Shown: positions 1-8,214 of the stretch, piece after piece
How the letters are laid out: each line of letters starts with the position of its first letter
How positions within the stretch are numbered: the stretch's first letter is position 1
Source of the DNA: Corallococcus coralloides DSM 2259
GTDB lineage: Bacteria; Myxococcota; Myxococcia; Myxococcales; Myxococcaceae
NCBI RefSeq assembly: GCF_000255295.1
Contig: NC_017030.1
Span: forward strand, 8,344,328-8,408,327
Direction of reading: 5' to 3'
DNA length: 64,000 nucleotides
Program-made: the position numbers and the translations under genes
The notes under the pieces: generated by a model
Databases searched by the model: none
What the model was told of the DNA's origin: nothing
Seen by the model: only the letters and a program-made list of their open reading frames with translations

Positions 1-409
1 CGTGGCCAGCGCCACCGCGCACCTGGTGCTCACCCAGTCCCCGGGCGGCACGTACAACCTGGCGCCGGAGCGCGAGCAGGAGCCGAGCCACAACGCCCTC
101 TTCGACATGCTGGGCGCGCACGGGCACCCGGTGCGCCGCGTGGCGCCGGCGGTGTGGCTGCGCGAGCTGGGGCGGGTGGGGCCGGACAACGCCCTCTTCC
201 CGCTGGTCGCGTTCCTGCGGGAGAAGGTCTACCACGGCACCCGCACGGTGCTGGAGCTGCACCACCGCACGCCGCGCGTGCGCACGGACCACACCCGCGC
301 CGCGCTGGCGGGCACGGACATCCAGTGCCCGGACATCGACGCGGCCCTGCTGCGCCGCTACGTGAAGGACCTCTTCGCGCGCCACCGCTCCGCGGCCCTC
401 GCCGCGTAG
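1..409 (+). CDS. Thioester reductase domain, C-terminal end (partial)
   Basis: The reading frame is open at the left edge, so only the last ~135 residues are visible. They look like the C-terminal part of the NAD(P)H-dependent thioester reductase (R) domain that releases NRPS/PKS products as aldehydes or alcohols. Visible family-like stretches are HLVLTQSPGGTYNLAP, an HNALFDML segment and a C-terminal ..NALFPLVAFL..KVYHGT region. The Rossmann core and catalytic Y-x-x-x-K would lie upstream of the window. The stop is 13 bp from the stop of the convergent EEP gene. It may be the last domain of a biosynthetic megaenzyme or a stand-alone reductase, which cannot be decided here. Confidence 0.7.
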   Translation, partial: VASATAHLVLTQSPGGTYNLAPEREQEPSHNALFDMLGAHGHPVRRVAPAVWLRELGRVGPDNALFPLVAFLREKVYHGTRTVLELHHRTPRVRTDHTRAALAGTDIQCPDIDAALLRRYVKDLFARHRSAALAA

Positions 410-422
410 CGGGGGCCGGCCG

Positions 423-1694
423 TCAGTGGTGCGGCGGGAACTTCCCCTGTCCGTCACCGAAGCGGTAGTGGGCCACCACCGGCTGGTGGTCCGAGGACTC
501 GGTGGAGCGGTCCACCTCGAAGAGGACCGGAATCAGCGAGCGCGTCGCGTAGAAGTTGTCGAAGCGCTTGCCCGTGGCGTGCACCACGCCGTGGCTGTCC
601 GGGTGCGAGGTGAGCGTGGCGCAGTCCGCGATGTCCTGCAGGCGCCACCACGCGGGGCTGTGCTTGGGAATCTGGCCGGAGCTCAGCTCCTGACGGGCGT
701 GGTGGGGCGTCGTCAGCGAGTGGTCCGCCAGCCGCACGCGCACCGTCGTGGCGTGGCACACCGTCTCCGGCAGCTCCTGCTCCAGCGTGTGCAGTTCGTG
801 GCGCAGGCGCGGGTCCGCGATGTTGCCCACGCCGCGGTCGCCCACCGTGACGTTGTGCATGTCGTCGCCGTAGCGCTGGCGGAACTCCTCGATGGTGTCC
901 GTGTCGTTGTCCTGCTTCGGGTGCAGCAGGTGCGCCACCAGCCAGGAGCCGCCCCGCTTGATGGCGGTGTTGGCGTTGAAGTCACCCAGCACGACGGCGG
1001 GGACGCCTTCGCGGCGGCGCAGGAGCGCGTTGAGCTGGCGCAGGTTGAGGGCGTTGATGGCCGAGTCCCCCAGCGCGTGGTGCAGGTTGTAGAGGTAGAG
1101 CGGGCGGCCCTCCACCTGGAGCTTCAGCCACAGCACGCCCCGGTCCTCCACCAGCTCTCCCGCGTAGCCCTGGCGCGCGATGGCGTCATTGCGCTCGGCG
1201 TCGGTGAGGACGTAGGTGAAGTGCGCGGCGTCCACGATGGGGTGGCGGCTGAGCCACGCCTTGCCGTTCACCAGCCGGGTGCCGTCGTCGCCGTCGCTGC
1301 CCTGGTACGCCAGGTGGAAGCCGAAGCGGGACGCGAGCAGCACCGACATGGGCACGCCCGCCTCCTGCAGGCCGATGACGTCCGGCATGCGGTCCTGGGC
1401 CTCCAGCTGGGTGAAGTACTCCAGCAGCGCCTCCTGGCGCTCGCCGCCCATGAGGATGTTGTAGCTCATCACCGTGAGGCCCGGTCCCCGGGGCGCGCGT
1501 GGCGAGGGGTGGTGCACGATGAAGGTGCGGCCGTCTCCCAACCGGCGCTCGCTCGAGGGCAGCGGCACGGCCTGGAAGTCCGGCAGGGTCAGGGTGGGAT
1601 CACGCTTCGGCAAAACGTCCTCCTGCCCACTCGGCTTGCGTCCGAGCAGGTGTCCTACGGCGGGCAGGTGTTCCAGCACTTCGGGCATCTTCAT
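423..1694 (-). CDS. Endonuclease/exonuclease/phosphatase (EEP) family hydrolase
   Basis: 423 residues with the motifs of the DNase I-like EEP superfamily in order: SYNIL (metal-site Asn), IGLQE (metal-binding Glu), LYNLHH, LGDFN (catalytic Asp/Asn) and the C-terminal SDHQPV (catalytic Asp-His). The family includes Mg2+-dependent nucleases and lipid or sugar phosphatases, and the substrate here cannot be told. There is no clear signal peptide, so it is probably cytoplasmic. A purine-rich GGGGAGGG precedes the ATG at 1694. An ATG two codons in is an equally good start. It is transcribed away from the XdhC-like gene across a 289-bp gap in which I see no gene. Confidence 0.85.
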   Translation of the reverse strand: MKMPEVLEHLPAVGHLLGRKPSGQEDVLPKRDPTLTLPDFQAVPLPSSERRLGDGRTFIVHHPSPRAPRGPGLTVMSYNILMGGERQEALLEYFTQLEAQDRMPDVIGLQEAGVPMSVLLASRFGFHLAYQGSDGDDGTRLVNGKAWLSRHPIVDAAHFTYVLTDAERNDAIARQGYAGELVEDRGVLWLKLQVEGRPLYLYNLHHALGDSAINALNLRQLNALLRRREGVPAVVLGDFNANTAIKRGGSWLVAHLLHPKQDNDTDTIEEFRQRYGDDMHNVTVGDRGVGNIADPRLRHELHTLEQELPETVCHATTVRVRLADHSLTTPHHARQELSSGQIPKHSPAWWRLQDIADCATLTSHPDSHGVVHATGKRFDNFYATRSLIPVLFEVDRSTESSDHQPVVAHYRFGDGQGKFPPHH

Positions 1695-1983
1695 GCCGCC
1701 CTCCCCTTGCTGGGGCGCCAGGCCCGCGAGGTGCCATGAGCAAAGGGGAAGCGATGTCGGGCGTCATGCCGTCGCGCTGTGGATTCCACCAAGCCTCCAT
1801 CTAGAAGTCCTCCGCTCAAGTTCGTGGCGGCGGGCCTCGTCTGCCAGCGTCATGCAGGGGACGGGCGCTCGGCCGGAAGGTTGCCCTGCGTGCGCCGGGC
1901 ATGAACCGGGCGTCGGACGGTGCACATCCGTCCGGCGCGGAATCGGCCCGGGCCTGGGGCGCGGGTGGTTAGATGGGTGGGCG

Positions 1984-3096
1984 ATGAAGGAACTCGATGA
2001 CCTGTTGCGGGCATGCGGTCGTGCCTCCGGTCCGGTGGTGTTGGCGACGGTGGTGGCGGTGTCCGGTTCGTCGTACCGGCGCCCGGGCGCCCGCATGTTG
2101 ATGGGCGCGGATGGCTGGCTCGCGGGCGGGGTGAGCGGCGGGTGTCTGGAGGGGGACCTGGTGCGCAAGGCCTTCTTCTGGACTTCGGATGGGCCGCGCG
2201 TGCTGCGCTACGACACCACCGGCGACGCCGCGGAGGACGAGGGCGGCCTGTCGTTCGCGCTCGGGTGCAACGGCGTGGTGGACATCCTGCTGGAGCGCTG
2301 GGAGCCCGGTCCGGGTGACGCGCTCGGCTTCGCGGCCGAGGCGCGCAAGCAGTCGCTGCGCGCGGTGGTGGCCACCGTGTACCGGGGCCCCGCGGACGCG
2401 GTGGGTTCGCGGCTGATGCTGCGCGAGGATGGCGTGTCGCAGGAAAACCTCCAGGGCGCGCTGCTCGAACCGGTGCGCGCGGCGGCGACGGAGGCATTGG
2501 TGCGCGGCGTGCCCTGGAGCGGCGCGTGCGGGGACGCGGAGGTGCTGGTGGAGGTGGTGGACCCGGCGCCGCAGGTGGTGGTGTTCGGCAGCGGCTTCGA
2601 TGTCGCGCCCGTGGTGTCGCGCGCGCAGGGACTGGGGTGGCACCTCACGGTGGTGGCGGACCGGCCCGTGGAGATGCTGCGCCGCAGGTTCCCGGGGGCC
2701 CAGGCGCACGTCGCGTCGCGGGCGAGCGAGGTGCTGGAGAAGGTGCCGCTGTCCGCGCGCAGCGTGGTGCTGGTGATGACGCACAGCCTGCCGCAGGACC
2801 GGGAGCTGCTGGAGCGGCTGGTGCCGCTGCCGGTGCGCTACCTGGGAGTGCTCGGGCCTCGCGCGAGGACGGAGCGCATCCTGCGGGAGCTGGCGCGCCC
2901 GCCCACCGCCGCGCAGTTGGAGAAGCTGCACGCGCCCATGGGGTTGGACCTGGGCGCGGAGGGCGCGGACGAGATTGCCCTGTCCATCATCGCGGAGGTG
3001 CAGGCGGTGCTGGCCGGGCGCGACGGAGGACGGCTGCGCGAGCGGCAGGCGCCCATCCACGCGGATGCCACCGCGCCGGAGCGCAAGTCGGCATGA
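1984..3096 (+). CDS. XdhC/CoxF family molybdenum-enzyme maturation protein
   Basis: 370 residues from the ATG at 1984; an upstream in-frame extension is not family-like. The N-terminal half carries the XdhC signatures SSYRRPGARML, GGVSGGCLEGDL and LGCNGVVDILLE. The C-terminal half is a Rossmann domain beginning QVVVFGSGFDVAPV. XdhC proteins bind Mo cofactor and help sulfurate and insert it into xanthine dehydrogenase-type hydroxylases. The next gene is a MocA-like nucleotidyltransferase, a frequent partner that makes the cytosine dinucleotide form of the cofactor. No hydroxylase subunits are in the window, so the client enzyme is unknown. Confidence 0.85.
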   Translation: MKELDDLLRACGRASGPVVLATVVAVSGSSYRRPGARMLMGADGWLAGGVSGGCLEGDLVRKAFFWTSDGPRVLRYDTTGDAAEDEGGLSFALGCNGVVDILLERWEPGPGDALGFAAEARKQSLRAVVATVYRGPADAVGSRLMLREDGVSQENLQGALLEPVRAAATEALVRGVPWSGACGDAEVLVEVVDPAPQVVVFGSGFDVAPVVSRAQGLGWHLTVVADRPVEMLRRRFPGAQAHVASRASEVLEKVPLSARSVVLVMTHSLPQDRELLERLVPLPVRYLGVLGPRARTERILRELARPPTAAQLEKLHAPMGLDLGAEGADEIALSIIAEVQAVLAGRDGGRLRERQAPIHADATAPERKSA

Positions 3097-3142
3097 GGGA
3101 CCGCATCAGCGAGACGCACGCGACCGACAGACTCAGAGCACT

Positions 3143-3343
3143 CACGGCGCATGCGCGGAGGCGCGCATGACCGTGGCCGCAGCGGGAGGCGCTTCGCGGT
3201 TGGGACAGGCCAGGCAATGGGACAGCGGGCTGCGCGGAACGCACACGGCGCATGCGCCTGCTCGCGCGTGGTGGCGCGTATGACCGTGGCCATCGTGCTG
3301 CTCGCCGCGGGTGGTTCTTCGCGGCTGGGACAGCCCAAACAAC
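3143..3343 (+). repeat. Imperfect tandem duplication of the 5' end of the MocA-like gene
   Basis: Bases ~3143-3216 and ~3244-3343 are two diverged copies of one segment. Each begins CACGGCGCATGCGC, contains CGCATGACCGTGGCC or CGTATGACCGTGGCC, and continues through TTCGCGG-TGGGACAG. Copy 1 has lost about 12 bp after the fourth codon and then runs into copy 2. Copy 2 carries the functional gene start. The period is ~101-113 bp. This is a direct observation from the sequence. Confidence 0.8.
3167..3283 (+). pseudogene. Decayed duplicate of the MocA-like N terminus (38-codon ORF)
   Basis: The 38-codon frame starts MTVAAAGGASRLGQARQW, an obvious relic of the intact neighbour's [18 protein letters not shown] with four residues missing from the nucleotide-binding loop. 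After ~18 codons the similarity ends. The frame stops at a TGA (3281-3283) that overlaps the ATG of the intact gene (3280-3282) as ATGA. It is most likely a non-functional duplication. A role as a translated leader coupled to the downstream gene is possible but unproven. Confidence 0.6.
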
Positions 3344-3867
3344 TCTTGCGCCACGAAGGCATGTCACTGGTGCGGCGCGCGGCGGAGCGGGCCCTGGCCG
3401 CGAGCCCGGTGGTGACCGTGGTGCTCGGTGCGCGGCGTGACGACGTCGCCGCGGAGCTGGACGGGCTCGCCGTGCGGTGCGTGGACAATCCGGACTGGGT
3501 GCTGGGTCAGGGCTCGTCGCTGCACGCGGGCCTCAAGGCGCTTCCCCCGGACGTGGACGGCGCCCTGCTGATGCTCTGCGACCAACTCCGCGTGGACGTG
3601 CCCCACCTGCGCTCGCTCATCGACACCTTCGAACGCACGCGCGCGCCCATCGTCGCGTCCGCCTACGCGGGCACCCGAGGCGTCCCCGCCCTCTTCTCCC
3701 GTGCCCTCTTCCCCGAGCTGGAGGCCCTTCCTCCCACGGGCGGCGCACGCGGGCTCATCGCCCGGGACCCTTCGCGCGTCGTGGAGGTTCCGCTGCCCGG
3801 CGGCGAGGAGGACGTGGACACCGCCGAGGACGCCCTGCGCCTCACGCGCCCCGGACGCGGTGGGTGA
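3280..3867 (+). CDS. MocA-like molybdenum cofactor cytidylyltransferase (NTP transferase)
   Basis: 195 residues. The N-terminal [17 protein letters not shown] is the GT-A nucleotidyltransferase signature (L-A-A-G-x-S-x-R-x-G-x-x-K) that binds the nucleotide. [10 protein letters not shown] holds the metal-binding aspartate, and an EDVDTAED stretch sits near the C terminus as in MobA/MocA proteins. MocA forms molybdopterin cytosine dinucleotide for xanthine-dehydrogenase-type enzymes, matching the XdhC-like gene 183 bp upstream. The start is ATG 3280, just after a TGA from a duplicated gene fragment. The 3' end overlaps the end of convergent rpiA by 26 bp. Confidence 0.82.
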   Translation: MTVAIVLLAAGGSSRLGQPKQLLRHEGMSLVRRAAERALAASPVVTVVLGARRDDVAAELDGLAVRCVDNPDWVLGQGSSLHAGLKALPPDVDGALLMLCDQLRVDVPHLRSLIDTFERTRAPIVASAYAGTRGVPALFSRALFPELEALPPTGGARGLIARDPSRVVEVPLPGGEEDVDTAEDALRLTRPGRGG

Positions 3868-4549
3868 TGCCCTCCGGACCGGCCACCACCAGGTCGGTGG
3901 TCAGGTTCAGGAACAGGCCGTGCGCCATCACCCCGGCGCGGGACTCCAGCTTCGCGGCCAGCGCCGCAGGATCGCCGATGGGACCGAAGTCACAGTCCAG
4001 CACCACGTTGCCCTGATCCGTGTGGTACGGCGCCCCGTCGAGCGCGAGCCGCACCACCACACGCGCCCCCAGCGACTCCAGGAACAGCGCCTGCGAGCGC
4101 CAGCCAAAGGGCAGCACCTCCACGGGCACCGGCCACTTCGTGCCCAGCCGGGGTGACAGCTTGACCGCGTCCACCACGATGATCTCGCGGCGGCTGGCCT
4201 GCGCCACCACCTTCTCGCGCAGGAGCGCCCCACCTCCGCCCTTGATGAGCGACAGGTCCGGCGCCACCTCGTCCGCGCCGTCGATGGTGAGGTCCACCAC
4301 CGGATGCACGTCCAGCGTGGTGAGCGGGACCCCCAGCGAAGCGGCCAGGGTCTCTGTCGCATGCGACGTGGGGATGCCCACCACGTCCTTCAACGTCCCG
4401 GAGGAGAGCAGCGCCCCCAGCCGCCGCACCGCGTACGCGGCCGTGCTGCCCGTGCCCAGGCCCACCACCATGCCCGGCTGGATGAAGTCCACCGCGCGCT
4501 CCGCCGCCGCGCGCTTGAGGGAAGCCGAAACACTCTCGTCGGAAGTCAT
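3842..4549 (-). CDS. rpiA: Ribose-5-phosphate isomerase A
   Basis: 235 residues, the usual RpiA length, starting [19 protein letters not shown]. The family motifs are all present: [13 protein letters not shown] (phosphate-binding loop), TIDGADEV (catalytic Asp region), [11 protein letters not shown] (active-site Lys/Glu) and a C-terminal stretch ending GPEGITHRV. It interconverts ribose-5-phosphate and ribulose-5-phosphate in the non-oxidative pentose phosphate pathway, in the cytoplasm. The gene follows the AI-2E-family permease on the same strand with 25 bp between, so it may be co-transcribed with it. Confidence 0.95.
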   Translation of the reverse strand: MTSDESVSASLKRAAAERAVDFIQPGMVVGLGTGSTAAYAVRRLGALLSSGTLKDVVGIPTSHATETLAASLGVPLTTLDVHPVVDLTIDGADEVAPDLSLIKGGGGALLREKVVAQASRREIIVVDAVKLSPRLGTKWPVPVEVLPFGWRSQALFLESLGARVVVRLALDGAPYHTDQGNVVLDCDFGPIGDPAALAAKLESRAGVMAHGLFLNLTTDLVVAGPEGITHRVRGA

Positions 4550-4574
4550 CGCGGGCTCAGGGAAGGGAACGGCT

Positions 4575-5762
4575 TCAGTGCGGCGTCCCAGGATGCCCGG
4601 AGTCGGCCGGGGGTGCACGCCGCGCTTCACTTCGCGGCGGCGCGAGTGGACCCGCCAACAGTGCCTCGTCCGCGTTCCCCAGTCCGGAAGGCAGGGCCGC
4701 CGCCTGACGCCGCTCGCGCTTCCACGCCTTGCGACGCTCGCGCTGCACCTCCGTGAGCAACACCTGCCCCGCCGCCGCCGCCGGCACCGCGAGGATGACG
4801 CCCAAGAGCCCCGCGACGGAGCCTCCCACCAGCGCCACCAGTGAGATGAGCAGCGGATTCATCTTGATGGCGCGCCGCTGCACCAGGGGGCTGAGCAGGT
4901 GGGCCTCGAACTGCTGGTAGATCATGAACAGTGCCAGCGCGAGGAGCGCCCGCTTCGAGCCCACCGACGCCAGCGTGGTGACGCTCACCAGCAGCGCGGT
5001 AACGACGCTGCCGATGTACGGGATGAGCCCCAGCACCATCGCCACCAGGCCGAGCGGCAGGAAGAACGGCACGCCCAGCGCCAGGGACATGCCCGCCGTG
5101 AAGGCGCCGCCCACGCTGACGATGAGCAGCGTGCCGACGAGGTAGTTGCCCACCGCCTCGCGCATCCGGCCCACCACGCGGCGCACGCGGGGACGGCTGC
5201 GCGGGCGCACCCAGCCCAGGATGCTCGCGTAGAGGTCGTGACCGAAGAGCAGGCCGAACACGGCCAGCGCCAACACCGTGATGCCCGCGCCCAGCAACTC
5301 CACCGTGGACGACAGCACGGTGATGAGCGGCCTGGCCAGGATGCCGGGCTCCACATTGAACGCGTCCTGCGGACGCGACAGCACGCCGAAGTGCTCGTCC
5401 AGCTTGCGCACCCAGGGGGTCTGCGTCAGCTCCGTGAGGAAGCCCGGCGCCGCTTCCACCAGATGTTGGAGCTGATCCACGAGCAGCGGCACCAGCGTGA
5501 GGATGAGCATGCCGATGATGCCCAGGAGCGTCAGCGCGATGAGCGCCACGCCCAGCCCCCGGCGCAGGCCCCACGACTGTAGCCGGCGGACGACGGGCTC
5601 CGCCGCCAGCCCCAGCAGCAGCGCCGCCGCCAGCAGCGTGAGCACGGGCCCCAGGCTCCGCATCGCGGTCCCCAGCAATACGAGCAGCACCACCTGGGCA
5701 CCGACCGACCACACCGTCCGGGGCGGCACGTAGACGGGGAGCCCCTTGCGCGAAGGCCTCAT
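4575..5762 (-). CDS. AI-2E family (PerM/UPF0118) membrane transporter
   Basis: 395 residues with about eight hydrophobic segments: two near the N terminus, one at ~65-95, a loop with amphipathic helices at ~100-150, then a cluster from ~155 to 340. The pattern and stretches such as [21 protein letters not shown] are typical of the AI-2E/PerM family. Despite the name, members include Na+/H+ antiporters as well as autoinducer-2 exporters, so the substrate is open. The C-terminal 50 residues are charged and cytoplasmic. rpiA lies just downstream on the same strand. Confidence 0.85.
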   Translation of the reverse strand: MRPSRKGLPVYVPPRTVWSVGAQVVLLVLLGTAMRSLGPVLTLLAAALLLGLAAEPVVRRLQSWGLRRGLGVALIALTLLGIIGMLILTLVPLLVDQLQHLVEAAPGFLTELTQTPWVRKLDEHFGVLSRPQDAFNVEPGILARPLITVLSSTVELLGAGITVLALAVFGLLFGHDLYASILGWVRPRSRPRVRRVVGRMREAVGNYLVGTLLIVSVGGAFTAGMSLALGVPFFLPLGLVAMVLGLIPYIGSVVTALLVSVTTLASVGSKRALLALALFMIYQQFEAHLLSPLVQRRAIKMNPLLISLVALVGGSVAGLLGVILAVPAAAAGQVLLTEVQRERRKAWKRERRQAAALPSGLGNADEALLAGPLAPPRSEARRAPPADSGHPGTPH

Positions 5763-5874
5763 GCCCCCAAGGTAGGGCGCACCCTCCAGGCAGGCGACGG
5801 GCCTCCACAGGCCGATCCCGGTCTACCCAACGTGAAGCTGGAGCCCGGCTGGTGGGCAGGCGGGCAGACGGCGG

Positions 5875-7029
5875 CTACCAGGAGTCACTGCCACCGCCTC
5901 CGCCAGAGCTTCCGCCACCGCCGCCCCAATCCGAGGACGAACTGGACAAGTCACTGCTGGAGGACGACGAGGAGCCGTAGCTGGACGAGGAGTCGTAGCT
6001 CGAGGACATGCTGCTGACGGTCCAGTCCGACGAAGAGGTCCCGCCTCCCGAGCCGTAGGCGTCCCAGGTCGAGCGGCTTCCCGGGTACCACACGTTCCGG
6101 AAGAGAAGGATGCCCAGCAGGCCGACCATCAAGGCCACGGGAAACGCGAAGAGGGCGCCGAACAGCATCCAGAAAAGGAAGTCCGCCAGGTGGAGGAGGG
6201 GGTCCTTCTTCAACTGGCTGTAGGCGAGGATCAACATGGGCGAGAGGAGCAGCACCAGCCCCCAGATCGATGTCTTGAGCTGCTGGAACAGCCTCCATCC
6301 CCAGAAGAACACCCCCATCAGCACGCCATACGCGACGAGGATGAACAGCGGAGACCTGGGCCCGGACCATCCGACGGAGACGAGCGCGGCCGCCGGCAGC
6401 ACCACCAGCAGCGCCGCCATCGTGAGCCCGCGCTGGCTCCGGAAGCCCGAAGCCTGGACCTGGAGCAGCAGCCGCGCCATCAGGCACGCCGTGACGAACA
6501 GCGCCACCAGGAACCAGGACGACTCCGCCGGGGTCCAGGGCGGCGTCGTGGCGCTGGCACCCGAGAACCCTCCGGCGGACACCTGCGCATCCACGCCCGC
6601 GATGATGGCGAGCAGCGCCGGTTCGAACCGGCCCTCGCGCAAGAGCGGTCCCTGCGCGTGCAGCAGGGCCGTCGCCTCGCCATCCGTCAGCGAGGCCTCC
6701 AGTCCGTAGCCCACCTCCAGCCGGGAGCGGCGGTCCGCGCGCGCGATGACGAGCAGCAGGCCATTGTTCTCTCCCGCCGCACCGCCCTTCCATCGCCGGA
6801 AGACCTCCGCCGCGTAGTCCTCGATGGGCTGGCCGTCCGTGGTGTCCACGAGCAGCACCGCCATCTGCACCTGCTTCGCGGCGCGCAGGTCCACCAGGGC
6901 CTTGGAGACGACCTCCGTCTCCCGCGAGGTCAGCATCCCCCGCGGATCCGTCACCGGCCGCGTGATGGAGGGAACCTCGGCCAGGGCCAGCACGGGCAAC
7001 AGCAACGTCAACAGGACGGTCTTCACCAT
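5875..7029 (-). CDS. TPM-domain membrane protein with Ser/Gly-rich tail
   Basis: 384 residues from the ATG at 7029, which has a strong GGAGGT 7 nt upstream. An N-terminal signal-like segment (KTVLLTLLLPVLALA) leads into a TPM domain at ~25-155 with RGMLT, LLLVIARADRRSRLEVGYGLE and a following amphipathic helix. Three to four membrane segments follow at ~185-310. The C terminus is a low-complexity Ser/Tyr then Gly/Ser tail ending GGGGGSDSW. TPM proteins (YgcG-like) commonly sit next to lemA genes, and here the gene overlaps the end of a LemA-like gene, so the two are translationally coupled. The biochemical function is unknown. Confidence 0.8.
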   Translation of the reverse strand: MVKTVLLTLLLPVLALAEVPSITRPVTDPRGMLTSRETEVVSKALVDLRAAKQVQMAVLLVDTTDGQPIEDYAAEVFRRWKGGAAGENNGLLLVIARADRRSRLEVGYGLEASLTDGEATALLHAQGPLLREGRFEPALLAIIAGVDAQVSAGGFSGASATTPPWTPAESSWFLVALFVTACLMARLLLQVQASGFRSQRGLTMAALLVVLPAAALVSVGWSGPRSPLFILVAYGVLMGVFFWGWRLFQQLKTSIWGLVLLLSPMLILAYSQLKKDPLLHLADFLFWMLFGALFAFPVALMVGLLGILLFRNVWYPGSRSTWDAYGSGGGTSSSDWTVSSMSSSYDSSSSYGSSSSSSSDLSSSSSDWGGGGGSSGGGGGSDSW

Positions 7030-7649
7030 GAGGAGACCTCCGAGGACAGCGGCAGCGAAGCAGGCAGTCCGCTCAGGCGGGCCACCCAGCTCGTGGGAAA
7101 GGAAGCGGCGGAGGCGTTGTAGGCCGCGGCGCGTTCGTCGTAGCGGCGCTGCTCCACCGCCACGCGGTTGTCCGCGCCCGCCACCTCCGCGTCGCGATTC
7201 AAACCGGGCGTGAGCTGATCCAAGCGCGCATGCAGCGTCTCGCGGCGCTCCAGCACGTTGCGCACCTGAGCCCGCTTCTGCGCCACCTCCGCCAGCGAGG
7301 TGGTGAGCCCGTTGCGCACCACGAGCCCCGACACGGCCAGCACGCCCGCGAGCGCCACTCCCGCCCACGCTCCCTGCTTGAGCCTCGCGCGGCGCAGGCG
7401 CGACAGACGCTCGCGGGCCTGGGCCTCGCGGACCTGCTCCTCGCGGCGGCGGGCCAGCGCCTCCAGCGCCTGGTCCACGTAGCGCGCGGGGATGTCCAGC
7501 TCCTCGCCGATGCGCCGCAGGTCGTCCGGGGTGAGCGTGTCCGGCGCGGCGTCCTTCTGCATCAGCCGGGTGGCGGTGGCGATAAGCTCGTTGACGTCGT
7601 CATAGGCGACGGCCCCAGGGCCCTGCCGCGTCCGTGTCGCGTCACCCAT
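7023..7649 (-). CDS. LemA-like membrane protein with extra N-terminal domain
   Basis: 208 residues from the ATG at 7649, preceded by AAGGGGAC. Residues ~18-60 form a small helical domain (LIATATRLMQKD...LRRIGEELDIPARYVDQAL) of a type often found at the N terminus of myxobacterial membrane proteins. A basic stretch and one transmembrane helix (~95-113) follow. The C-terminal ~90 residues resemble LemA: a coiled-coil-like RAQVRNVLERRETLHARL and then AAYNASAASFPTSWVARLSG, matching the LemA YN-x-x-x-x-x-FP-x-x-x-VA pattern. The stop overlaps the start of the TPM gene. The LemA assignment rests on these motifs and the TPM neighbour. Confidence 0.65.
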   Translation of the reverse strand: MGDATRTRQGPGAVAYDDVNELIATATRLMQKDAAPDTLTPDDLRRIGEELDIPARYVDQALEALARRREEQVREAQARERLSRLRRARLKQGAWAGVALAGVLAVSGLVVRNGLTTSLAEVAQKRAQVRNVLERRETLHARLDQLTPGLNRDAEVAGADNRVAVEQRRYDERAAAYNASAASFPTSWVARLSGLPASLPLSSEVSSW

Positions 7650-7784
7650 GAAGCCGTCCCCTTGTCGCTTCGGCCCGGTCCCACCCGGATCCGCGCCCGA
7701 CGATACGTCAATTGCGTTTCGGACCCGAGAATGGCCCCCGTGTGCGTGGCGCCCATCCATCGCTCCGGGCAGACTGCCGCGCCC

Positions 7785-8156
7785 ATGGACAAGCCCCAGA
7801 CAATGCGGTCGTTCGTGAAGCTGCTGGTGACGGATGCGCAGGCGTCCGTGCGTTTCTATGAGGGCCTCGGCTTCGAACGCATCGCGTCGGACCCTCCCAT
7901 CCTCCGCCTCCAGTGGGGCGGCGAGTCAGACGTGTACCTCGTGAGCCATCCTTCAAGCCTGAAGCTGGAGGGACGAAAGGGCATGGGCGTGCTCGTGGGC
8001 TTCCGCGCGGGCTCGGACGGCGTGGACGCCGTGGCCGCGAAGGCCGCCGCATTGGGCGCGCACGTGGAAGGCCCCACGGTGCAGCCCTGGTACACCCGCG
8101 AAATCGTCGTCACGGACCCGGACGGCTACCGGCTCAACTTCATCGAGCCCGCCTGA
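7785..8156 (+). CDS. VOC (glyoxalase/bleomycin-resistance fold) protein
   Basis: 123 residues, a single VOC domain. The N-terminal strand FVKLLVTDAQASVRFYEGLGFE and the C-terminal VVTDPDGYRLNFIEP are the classic beginning and end of the beta-alpha-beta-beta-beta modules. The terminal Glu would be a metal ligand. Members include glyoxalase I, extradiol dioxygenases and antibiotic-binding proteins; nothing shows which applies. The start chosen is ATG 7785. ATG 7803 is also possible. It is divergent from the LemA/TPM operon with 135 bp between. Confidence 0.8.
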   Translation: MDKPQTMRSFVKLLVTDAQASVRFYEGLGFERIASDPPILRLQWGGESDVYLVSHPSSLKLEGRKGMGVLVGFRAGSDGVDAVAAKAAALGAHVEGPTVQPWYTREIVVTDPDGYRLNFIEPA

Positions 8157-8177
8157 CGCCTGGGCCTCCCCTTTCGC

Positions 8178-8207
8178 TCCACGCCCCGTCCCCTTAAGGG
8201 GCGTGGA
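8178..8207. terminator. GC-rich hairpin between VOC gene and next gene
   Basis: TCCACGCCCC (8178-8187) pairs with GGGGCGTGGA (8198-8207), a perfect 10-bp stem with a 10-nt loop. No T-run follows. It overlaps the start region of the next gene, so it could act either as a transcript end for the VOC gene or as a structure affecting translation of the gene at 8215. Confidence 0.4.
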
Positions 8208-8214
8208 ACGAACG

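Noticed and set aside
1695-1983. A gene in the 289-bp gap between the EEP and XdhC-like genes
   Set aside because: Open frames here are extensions of neighbours with no recognisable motif or ribosome site; probably divergent promoters only.
4550-4630. Upstream extension of rpiA to 4630
   Set aside because: It would overlap the permease gene by 56 bp and adds a basic, Pro-rich tail not found in RpiA. The internal MTSDES start gives the family length.
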